DNA of 64,000 nucleotides from Acanthaster planci (taxonomy: Eukaryota > Echinodermata > Asteroidea > Valvatida > Acanthasteridae). Shown here in pieces: positions 34,601 to 46,600 of this stretch (within the stretch, counting starts at the first letter, position 1; each line of letters starts with the position of its first letter). The notes beneath the pieces were generated by a model. It had not been told where the DNA came from, made no database searches, and was given only the letters and a program-made list of their open reading frames with translations. Location: assembly GCF_001949145.1 (NCBI RefSeq), contig NW_019091514.1, forward strand, positions 1 to 64,000, in the 5' to 3' direction. The translations under genes were made by a program, and so were the position numbers.

Positions 34601-37600
34601 GGCGTCCTTCCCTAGGAAAGTGTGTCATAAGTGTTGTTTACCCAAAATAATGTCGATTTTCGGTATAGTGTTTAGCACATCAGTAGTGTGAGTACTGTAG
34701 GCTACCGACCGTCCGATTTATTTTTGGAAAACGAAAGTGTGACTCACTTTGCTATGGGAGGACGCTTTGTTCGCTTATGTTTGATACCCGCTATCCGGCA
34801 CGTGTTCATGATGGAGATCAATGGCGTGTTTGACGCAGAGCACGCTGAGTACGCATAACGAATATATTCCTTATGTATGGTCTCGGAGAACGCGTGCAAG
34901 AACCCGCTTGGAAAACTTTCAACCAGCTGAGTTTCTTTTGCTGCTTGGGGGTGCACTTCAACTCGGGGTGGATGGGACTAGGTCACGCGACTTTGTGGGC
35001 ACAATCAATCTATTGTTCCTAGCGTAAGACTGGCCAACACTTTCATCTTTAAATAAGTGGTGCAAGGGAAATTGTTGAGAATGGATGAATTCAACGCAAG
35101 TTCATTAGAATTGGGTTTTGTTCCCTCCATTCGGAGGCCTGGGAAAGATATAATTGACACAATGTTCACAATGATGTAAGACGTGCTGGGCCATCCGCCT
35201 CCAGCGGAAACACCCCCTCATCAGTTGAAAAGACCCGTACTGGTGGGGAATGTTCGTTTTCCTGGTAGCGACGCTTGTAACACATGCATTTCATAGTCGT
35301 TGTGAAAGTACCGGCGGCTTGCAAAGGAGCCACAGTAGCTCTCTTGGTTTTGCTTGGGGCTCATGATAAAGTTGAGATTGGCGTCAGGGAAGAGTTGGTT
35401 TTCTTCATGCCGCATTTGAATGACACTTAAAAAAAACCCTCAGTGCAAGAATATTTACATGCATTTTACCATATACACGATCTTATACCCGTGAGATCGT
35501 TTATACTTAGTGTGCTTAAATTCCGTTTGTAATTCATTCTAGGTATCACAAACGAACTAAGATTTAGAAGGCCGGATGGGTCCTTTTCTCTTTGGGGAAC
35601 AGACGAAAGCAAGAGCACTTGGTAAGCACTGCTATATAAACGTACCAGAATCGAGAAAAGCATTCTTGCTACTGGACAAGAAAAGTTTACAACTAAGGGC
35701 TGAGGCTTCGAATTCGAGAAAAAGGACATGGTTGATAGATTGACATGCTTCGGTTCTTTTGACTAATTATAATTAGTCATGGAAAGTTTCTCATTTGTCA
35801 AAATTAATTAGTAATGCAGGAAAACCAATAAGTAATGCAAGAAAATTAATTTTTCATTTTGATGGATTTAAATTATCATGTGACTGTTGATTGGTCACAT
35901 TACATGCCACTTTCAAGGTAATCACACTTGAAATAAAATCTGAAAACCAGATTGCATTTTAGTTGAAGTCTATATCACTGATTAAACCACCAGCCTGCAT
36001 CGCTGCTAGCCGTGTTTTGGTGCAGAGGTACCAATAGATTCCCTCCCGCACCGACGGTAACAAAACGAAGGTCAAGTTCGCCAGAATTAGGCCTACATTA
36101 ACTTCACACATTTTAACTAAAACAGGCCAAATAAACGTTAGGTCCCCAGCGACATCCCATGCTCAAAATCAAATGATAGTGTCACCTATAATGTCTACAG
36201 CTCTTCAGACTTTGCTTATTATTTTCAAACTTCAAGTAACATTTTCTTATGCAGACCTAGTTGGAAATCTTCCGAAGAAACTGAACACTGGTACAGTCAT
36301 ACGCAAATGTGGTAGGCTGAATGTAAAATTGGCGTCCATTCGTGTCGCGCGCGCTTTTCAGCAGGGCGAGGGTAGGAAACCCGGTAACTGAAATTTGTCC
36401 AGCCAAAAGCAGTCACACCCTATGAAAAGTTCGTTTGGTAAAAGTAATGCTCTAGAAAATTTGTCGAAGACTTTTCCCCGACAAATTAATTCGTCTTTTG
36501 CCTTTTAACTGACGACGCCTATCTGTCAATTGACGATTGGTAGATTAGTGCATCATTGCAATTAGTCCTTCACTGATTTTAATCCGTCCAGCAACTTCAC
36601 CGATTCGTAACACATCTTTTTTAATTTGTTATTCCCCTCAAAAAATTCGTCAACTGACCAATTACTTGCAGTACTAACAATTTTCCTCATTTTAGACGGC
36701 TTTTTCACCCCGATAAGGAGAAATGCCAGCCCGTATGTAAAAATAATTGGAAGTTGGTGGAGAACCATATGTCTGCAGTACATTTATATGAATATTTGTA
36801 AAAGCAATAGCTATTTGAATATTGTTTTTCAAATCATTTAATTAAGCATTTATCAAATATCCAGATCAAAGGTCTAGACAAGTTAAATAATCGTGCCGTT
36901 TGTGCAGTTGAGGGGGCACCCGATGTTGTCTGAATGATTTCTTATGCAGTGTTTGTGGTTTTGTGGCGCAGGTTGACCGCGTTCGTTGCTAGAATCCTCT
37001 GTAAGGCTAAGGAGTTTGCCGCGGTGGATAACAACCTAATATGTGAAGCGATGATCTGGCTGGCAACCCAAATACAACCTGACCAGAATGGTGGCTTTTT
37101 CAGAGAACTGTACGAAGTAAACAAGCGTGGATTGGGTGTAAGTATTTCAGATAGCAACTTTTATAAATACGCTTTAAACTGAGTGGAAGCGTAGGACATG
37201 TATTTCAGAGAAGTTTTCGTAATTTAGGTAGGGTCCGTATGGGAGGTTACCGCTAGGACCTCGGGTCTAGGCTTTATATGCATGCTACTACACTGTTACT
37301 GTTTTAGGGAAAAAATCAAATTATTTAAGTTCAGCACAGCAACACAGCATGGCGTATATAACCTAGGCCTAAGTTTTGGTAATACATGTCCATGACAGAG
37401 AAATCAATCCGACGAACACTTGAGCCATCGAATAAACATGCATGCAAACTGAACAATGTCCAGACTGTCACTGAAAAGCCTTATTGCCGATCCTAATTTT
37501 TTCCCACAGGGAGGAGTGCACGACGGAACCCCATTGACTGCATTCATCCTCCTCTCCTTCTTGGAATGCGAATGCGATACGTTTGTAAATCATTCTCTTT

Positions 37601-40600
37601 TCACAGTAATGGAAGTTCTTGACACGCTGCAATTCAAAGAAGCAGCAGTTAGCGAATAACACAATCGTCTCAGTACGGTGTCCTTTAATACGGGTATTTC
37701 CCTATAGTGTGCCTCCGAGAGTTTGCGACGCGGTGAACATTCACAACCCGCGAAATCTGTAGATCCTTTCCAAACCACGGACGTACGTTTATAATAAAAT
37801 CTGGACTCGCAAGGCCCTTAATCAGCTTATAGAGTCATTGAATCCACTAGCGGCCATTTTACCGAGCCGAATACAAAGCTGTCCTGGCAATGCCCTCCTT
37901 TGTTCTTCCTGACGTCAATAGAAGGGAGCCAACCCACGCTTTGTATTCGGCTCGGTAAAATGGCCGCTGGTTGGCTTCTTTTTCATACAAAGGCGTTGCA
38001 AGTCCAGGTTTTGTATATACGTCTTTGTTCCAAACGTGCATTGGTCCTGGGTAGATAGATTTCGTGGATTGTGATTGGTCAACGCGTTGTAAACTCTTGG
38101 AGGCGCGCTATTGTGAATCGCCCGTATTACCCGTCTGACATTTTATGCGCGTCATGGGATGGGTTGACTAAGAGTGATGCACTTTATGCACAAACCTTAA
38201 AGGAATTGCATCAGTCAAAATGTTAATCAGTTTGAACCTTGTCAAAAACTCAAAAATATTGACCTTTTATCATCGCACTTCCAAGTTGTCTTATGTAATG
38301 ATTTTGAATATACTGTGAATATCAGAATAAGCTTTTTGCGAATTAAATTTAAATAAAATTTGGCACACTGAATTATCTGAATTCATAAAATATAACAATT
38401 TGAATTTCCTGGACTAAAGACTGTTGAGACCACGGTATCTGAAAAGGACTGGTTCCTCTGTGTCCTTCTTATTCACTGAAAACAGTGTATTAGTGCAAGG
38501 CATTTCTTACTAAGCAAATGTTTGCCCCAAATCACGAGGTATAGTAACAGTGTCTTTAGTATGGAGAGTTGAAATTATGTTCACGTGAATTCAAAGAACT
38601 CAGTGTACCATGTTTTATTCAAACTGAACTCACAAAAGGCTTATTTTGTGACTTGACCGCATTTTGAGTTTATAAAATGTTATCTTATTTTCGGTTTTAA
38701 TCCTCAGAATAAGATAAATATTGTGCGTGGTGCAACTGATTTCCTCGAAGATGAACTGCCAGGGTTAACTCGTCCATATGCGATTGCTATCACGGCATAT
38801 GCCTTAGCTCTCGCTGATAGCGATAGAGCACAGGATGCTATAGAAACCCTCAAAGGCATTGCTACATACGATGCAGGTAAACTTGTCAAAGACGCATACC
38901 AAAGAAAGAGCCACATCAGGCATTTATTTACAACGACGTATGCTTGAAACATAAACCCTTTTTTTACCCAATTAATTCAGTTAATAATGAATGGAAATCA
39001 TGCAATGTATTCTGAATATATAATTTGAAGTGCAAGGATAAACATACAAAGATGGCACGGGCAAACACACAGGCTCGCTTAACGGCAAGGCAAATTGTAA
39101 ACGTAAACAAATATTTTCATTAGCCTGGTTTCTTCAGTTAGCTATTAACACGGTGGCTGCCGTAGCATGAGACAGCTTTAGGGGGTTAATGTGAAGTTTC
39201 CACTTTTTAGCATTCGCATCTCGTAGGCTGCTCTCATTTCATCCTGAAAATACATGTACAACACTTCAGCTTGCTTGCAGTTTTACTAACGCCAGAATGT
39301 CAGGTTTGAAGGTCGGCAAGCAAGTAAGGCAGTCCACTGGATGGTATATTGACGTTGGCTGGCCGCACCCACAGCATCGGCTGCCGACAACTGCAGCATC
39401 AGCTTCCGACCCGTAAATTCGCACGTCTATTCTGTATTCATACTTCTGCGAATAAAGTATTTTAATACAGGCCATCCATAATCAAAGAAAAGAGACTTGC
39501 CGAAAAGGTTTCGAAAATGATTTTGAACTGAGCAAAGGTTTTAGGTGTTTAGACTAGTAACGATGCGAAGAGTCGCATATAAGATGCATATAAACTAAAA
39601 TCGCCAATAGCTAAACATATCTATTTCCAAGGATGGTTTGCGCCGAGGAGATGTTTTTTTGTTTTGTTTTGTTGTTTTGGTTTTTTTTTGCCCTGCCTGA
39701 CATGTATTTTTACATTGTCTACTTAGTGTTTGCCCCCGAAGGCTTGTGAAAAACCACAAGTGTACTCTGGTGGGACTCGAACCCACGACTTTCTGCTTAG
39801 TACAGACGTCTTAACCAGTCTACCTCCGAGCTTGGTTCGAGTCAGATGTAGCAGCGGGTATCGCGAACAACTATTCCCAATGATGGTTTGCGCCGGGGAG
39901 ATGTTAATTAATTAATTAAATATATCTAAGTAAAAACAATGAAATTTTTTTGGGGTGCACTTTCAGACTCTCGTTACTGGGCAGCTGATGACTCGTCGTT
40001 TGGTGCCGGACGAAAACCTTACTGGTACGTCGGCCGACCAAAAGCCATTGAAGTTGAGACCACCAGCTACGCATTACTTGCCCTGCTGACAGTCGGGGAT
40101 ATCCCCTACACACACGCCATTGTCAACTGGCTAACCAATCAGGAAAATTACGATGGAGGATTCGCGTCCACGCAGGTATTATTTGAAAAAAAAAAGTGCA
40201 ACCCTAGCCGCCAGGGCCTCTGACAGTCACTGATTAAAGGCATATACAGTTATTTTTATGTTAAAAATAAAGGAGCTTTGTGATGAGTTTGAGTTCTTGC
40301 GAGAAAACTGTAAGTGAAATTTGTCCTTATAATTGCAGGACACGGTTGTTGCGTTGCACGCCTTGTCGGTATATTCGGATGCGGTTCAACAAGACAACAC
40401 CGACATTAGATGCCACGTCACGTGTGACAAAAGTGGATTCAATGAAAGGTTCAAACTAAATCCGGGCAGTGCGCTCGTACGCCAACAAAAAAGCATCAAC
40501 GTGAGTCGGGCTGTCTGTCTGTCTGTCTGTCGGTCGGGCGGTCTTTGTGCCAAGCAATAACATGCAACAAAGAAACAGAAATAAACGGTATAAATCAATT

Positions 40601-43600
40601 ATAAAACAGCCTAAAAGTTAGTATTGGTTTCAGAGAATATATAGAATGACGGGCGAGGAGGATGTTACCGTGCGAGTATTGTAATCCCTTTACAATTTGA
40701 AAGACTTTTGAACAATCCGAATTTTGTTGGTCACTTCAGTTAGCATCGATTTCAGAAGCCAACCATTTTAAAAGTCCTTTTAAGGGTCATGTTATTGTAC
40801 ATTTCACCCAATGGGCGTTCCATTTTCGGTTAACCACAGCACTATACATGGCGATAGTACAAGAGGAATTTCATGGCATCGGAAAAAAGCACAGATCCTA
40901 CGAAACCCAATTTTAATGCGGAGGGGGCTGAGGGCATTAGGCATATATTCAAGACACCTCATCTGTACTCCTTACCATTTACCTATTTGGCCCACCATTA
41001 CATTTCTAAACGCACCGTCCGGTATGAGGTCTATGGACGTGCTCAACCCCCCCCCGAGAGCTGTGCCCCATTGGACAAAAAAACCATAAAACCAATAACT
41101 ATTTGCCTTGAGCGCATTCTCCCTTGAATATTTGGTTTTGTGAAACTAAAATTACAAACACGGCATTCTTTTCAATAGTTACAGTCACTATTGACGTCTG
41201 TTATATCGTCGCAAAGATATTACTTCAGTTTTTTGTTTTGTACGGCGTAACGCGGATTGGCATAAATTAATGCGGATTGAAATGGTTCTTTTTATGTGCG
41301 AACTTGTTTATTTTTAGGTACCAGAAATAAGCGAAGATATGACTGTTGTCATTAACTCAGGAGGATCGGGCTTGGGTCGCTTCCAAGTGAGTTCTAATTC
41401 AAAACCAAGACTGTCTTTTGCTCAAAAAAGTGAGCTTTTGCCGATGTTAATTCCTTGGATTCTTCTGAATCAACCTGCTTTTCACAGTGCTAAATTTTGA
41501 TTTGATTTGATTCGATTTTAAAATTCTTCCAAAAACATTAGAACACTCAAGCACAACGTTTATCCACTATAAAATTGGTTTTCCAAATTATAAACCTTAG
41601 TATTTATATTGTTTTAAAGAATACTCAGTCAGATATTCCTTTTAATAATAGTTTGAGGCTACCTACTACCTTCCCGAGCCTAACAGGAATGACAGTTGTG
41701 ACTTTGAGCTGCAGATCAATCAGGGCGATACCCCGCAAGCTGATCATCTCGAGGACAACGATGAGGAATATTTCTCTTACGATGTACAAGTAAGGTATGA
41801 ATGTTTGCAGTCCAGGGCAAGTAAATCATGATATCGCCTTTCTATGTTTAAGGTATATGTAATGTATGTGTCAACTGCGTTTCACCCTATAAAATTGTTT
41901 TAGTCTGCGTATGGAAACTTACACGCCGAAAACGCGACTAGGGAAAACACGCTAAAGCATGCCACCTGTCCAGCTCACATATTAAAAAAGACTTGTCGAT
42001 AAGGTCATGCGCTCGGCATCCTTGCTTAAAGGTACACAGGGTTTTTTCTTCGGTCACGTGACCTTCATAAAAATCATAAGTGGGTCGGGTAGACTGGAGT
42101 ATTCAAAATTGTATTATTGAACCCTTGTGAAGGAATAACCCTTTAATTGGAAAATATTGGATTTGTTATATTGAAAACAATGTGCACTTGGAAAATCTAC
42201 TTTATCCGTCGGACACACTTTCACATTGTAGTTATCTCCGTGGAGAACGAACCGGTATGGCTATTTTAGACGTGGGACTGTTCACCGGATATGTTGCTGT
42301 TGAAGAAGACTTGAAACAAGTAAGCGGTCGATATTATTAGGTATCAAGAATTCTTAAGACTCTGATGATCAGTTTAACAACATGCCATGCAGCTAAGAGT
42401 AAAAAAAAATGATACACCAAAACTAAGGGATAAGAATGAAATCAAATATAAGCTCATCAGTTATCCATTTTAAGTTTAATTACTTTAATTGAACCCTTTA
42501 ACTTAATTGAACTAGGACGTTTGTTCCAGGACATTTGCACTTTTTTATTTTCCCGATTTTCTTTCCCTTGCGGAAAAAAAAGTTTTGGCCTCTACGCGAG
42601 CATTAATTCTAATGGCTATGACGATGTGTCCCATTCTGTAATGGATCCTTTTGTTTTTCCACAGAATATTGATCCTTATGGATTTGTATTCAATCCTTGG
42701 CCTGATAAGCCATGAGTCAATTTATTTGGCTGCGACTTAAAAGTAAACACAAGACTATGACAGTGACTGCAGCCACTTCCCACAGAGTCGTGTCTAATTT
42801 CAAGACGGGCAAATCATTCGTTCTTGGGTTTAGGGCCTTACTTGAGAAAAAGGTCATCACCCTTTTACTTTCGTCTTCATCTGCTGATCGTATGTTGATA
42901 ACACATATCAAGTATTATCGTCTTGGGCAACGATTAAACTGAATCAAAAAAGATGAAACTTTTTTAATTGACTGATATTATCCAGTTTGTAAATTGGCAT
43001 GTACCTCATTATGCTCTGTGATGGCTGTGGGATGAGTGGAATTTGAAGCGATAATGTTTAAGACTCTTAGGAAAACATCATAGGTTATATCACGAATGAT
43101 TGATTATTTTACATTTAATATTGCAAGACCTCAGTTGGTCAGGAAACTTGATGACATTTTAATTCCTGATTACAAACTTCAGAATGTATGAAGCACCCTT
43201 TTCAAAGCCCAAATCACAGCGACCTCTTGAGTTTTAGAGGGCACGTTTCGAGACTGATGTTGGCCACAATGAAAACTCATTATTTGAGAAGGGATGTTAA
43301 TATTATCATCTTGATCCAGTTAATTTAATTGGGTGAGACTTACCGAGTTTGAATTAGTGGTTTTTTTCATGATTCAGGTGATGGAAAACAGCAATGGAAC
43401 TGTCCAGCAGTATGAGGCCACTGATCGCGCGGCCATTTTTTATCTCGCAGAAGTAAGTCAAATTCAAGTCACTTAGTGATCTTCCTTCATTTTCAACCGC
43501 CCACAAACCAAATGATATTTTAAAAACTAAAAATCCATTGTAGCTTGCAGTAGTCTGAATTGCTATGTGGTCTTTCTCTGCCTTTCTGTTGTGAAGATCT

Positions 43601-46600
43601 CTGGACAAGAAGCAACGCGAATCCAATTCCGAGCAAGACGTAAATTTAAAGTCGGTAAGATCCAGCCCGTCGCAGTACGTGTATACGACTACTACAACCC
43701 TAGTAAGTACCAAGAATCCGTCCTTTTAGACAGAAGTCGCACTCACATTTTCGTTAGTGTGGACATTCCTTTCTTCTGGTGCATTTCCGAAAACCTCGGT
43801 AAAGTTACTCATTTTCCTTGAGCTGTGAGCACTATTTTTAGATTTTTGCCGATGGTTTCCTTAACTGATTCCCATCATTTTGCTATGGAAAGCCCTGACC
43901 TCAAAATGGGTTGTAACTGTGCTTCATCGCCAAGGGGTAAACCTTGTGTAAACCTGGCTGAGTTCACACAATGCTGTCACAGCGTGCATTTTGTAAACTG
44001 GTTTTGTTTTCATGCCCAGGCAAGGATTACAAGGTTCACACACATTGGTTTAGTAAATTGGTAAGAAGCAGGTTTGGAAATCACCTCTCCTGGAGCACTG
44101 GAGATGTATCATTTTAAAATTATTTATTTTTTTACTTTGTATCTCTGCATTGTTGACAAAAAGTTGGTAAGCTCGAATTAACAAAGGGGAAGGCTTGTCA
44201 GACCATGTAATACTGTGGGCTCCGACGTCTACCCCGCTCGTGGGAGCGGGGCAAACGTTGGATACCCCACATTTCCATTTTTTGGTAGACCTTAAGAGCT
44301 TCTTCTCAATTTAATTATCTGACAATAGCCGAGGACTGTGTTAGGTTCTTGGGTCCCAAGGAAGGCTCCAGCATGCTTGCCAAGCTGTGCGATGACAACA
44401 CTTGCATTTGTGCTGAAGGCAAGTATGCTGTTATTGTAATAATTTCATCAAGGAGGAAGGAAAGCTGTTTTCCTGCTTTTAAAGGCATGTAATAAGTGGC
44501 TGCTGTATTTCTTATAATTTTGGAATCGTGCGTGACCTAGCCACGAAACGGGGATCGCTCAAAGATGGTGCAGTGCTCTTAACACTTCATCGTATACCCA
44601 GCAAGAAATGAGACCAAGGGGTACCCCCCACCATGTCCAATCCCTATACACATTCCAGACTATTGTTACTTAACACATCCCCCCCAAGATGTCTGAAAGG
44701 AATTCCCCAGATTCCAGCGAGACAATGACCAACACAAAGCAGGGGGGGTTCTCTCCGTCTCATATCTTGACGCATAGGCTTCATCGTGTACCACTGTGAA
44801 TTTCCAGGCTTGCAACACCAGAAGTGTTGCTTTTATATGTTGACTTTCTGTTGTAATCCCTGGCTCCATGCTGTACAGGCTCTATGGTTTTTGACAAACG
44901 CATTTACAAATGGGGATATCCACCCAAACGGAGCTGCATGACTTAATGGAGTGCCGAAGTCAATGGGCTAGTTCAAGGACTGGCTTTTTGTCAAACGCTG
45001 GCAGATTTTGGATGGTAACCAGTGCATATTTCGCGAACAGAGCAGGAAAAATCAACCAAAGGTCGACAAATGGTCATGACTCGAATCTGTCCCATTCTGT
45101 CGCTGAGGACCTGTGGCCTTATCACGCTCCAGGCTATCATTTTTCACCTTCATCCCTTATTCTTATGCATGAGCGTGTACCTATAAGGGGGCGGGGCAGG
45201 GACAACACATTCAAAGTCTCATAGGACAACTGACATAATCATTCGTCCATAGGCCTATTTTTGTGTGACGCCAAAAAAATCTCAAAATGTACCATGGCCC
45301 TAGAGGATCAATAAATGACCAGTTTAAATAAAATTGAATGTTGTTCGGTTCCTATTTTTCCACAGGAAACTGTTCAGGTACCCCGAAGAAAACAGGAAGG
45401 GACTATAATGTTTATGAATTGAAGACGAAGGCTTGTGTAACAAAATCTCATTTTGGTACGGTTAAGTAAAGAATTACATTTTTAATTCTTACCTTTCGAA
45501 TAAATGTGTTTGTTAGTTTTTAAAACGGGAAGCGAGGAGATCACACAATAGTCAATAAGTCTTCATAAGTTGCGCTTCTTTATCCACTGTCAGAGGTTTA
45601 AACAACTCTGAAAGAGAGACACGTAGGCCTGCATAAGAAAATAAAAAGTTGCCATGAAGACAACTTTTATATGGATGTCTAAAAATGGCACGATTTCAGG
45701 TCATTCTTACAAGATACGTGCATATACTACGCCACGCTATAGCGCAACGGCATGTTAAATCCCTTATTTCCATGACAACCATCTTTGATATTGTGTGTTC
45801 ACACAGCATTCAAAGTACGTGTAAATGGCGAGGAGGAGAAGGGCAACTTCCAGCTCTACACCTTGAAGATTCTCACCCCTCTCAAGAAAGGTATAAATAT
45901 GATAAATGAATACGATGTCATATTTGGATGCCATATTGAGAATGCCCGGTCGTTTATGGGAAATTACTGACAAAGGACAATGACACGTATAGCTTACCTT
46001 TGGAGTATCTCATTTAGAATCCTTAAATATGGATCATGTTACAGTGCGCATTGCCAAAAGAAAAGGTCACGTGGGCAAAATGCTATCCAATGAGGGCTCG
46101 AAGAAATTACTTCTAACATCTTGAAGTAGGTCTAATCAACCCATCCCAGGCCCTGTGACCAACGAGACCTAATCCGGTGGAAGTGTGTAAATCAATGTGT
46201 TTTATTACTTGGTCCGTAGACAGAAACTCCGGAAAACGTTGCCACAAGGTTAAAAATTACCCCTTTTAAAAACATTTTAACCCATTTTTGTTCGCACAGG
46301 ATGTAAAAATTCAGTGTCTTAGCTCCCCAAATACGTGGGTTTCAACTTATGACCAAGTACGGTCAAAATCATAAATATCCAAACTCCAAAACTCTTTTGT
46401 CGTTGGATTTTTTCCCGTTTTGCGAGCGTCGTGTTTTATATACATGGCAACGTGCATGTGAAGCCGTGTCAGCCCACCGCTGTCCGAGTTGACGGAATGT
46501 CTCAGCTTATATCATGACTATAAACCTTTTCTTCCGTAAATTTTATTCTGTGTTTATGATCGTACTATATGGGTGTCTCATACAGTACGGGACGACCAAT

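Noticed and set aside
39755-39850. Genuine tRNA gene on the minus strand
   Set aside because: B box and a short anticodon-like stem are visible, but there is no acceptor stem pairing and the loop lacks the normal U33, so it was called a SINE remnant.
41780-41790. Donor CAA|gtaagg for exon 31
   Set aside because: It has a good consensus but gives phase 0, which breaks exon 32. The donor five bases later (GTAAG|gtatga) restores the conserved MG8 motif.
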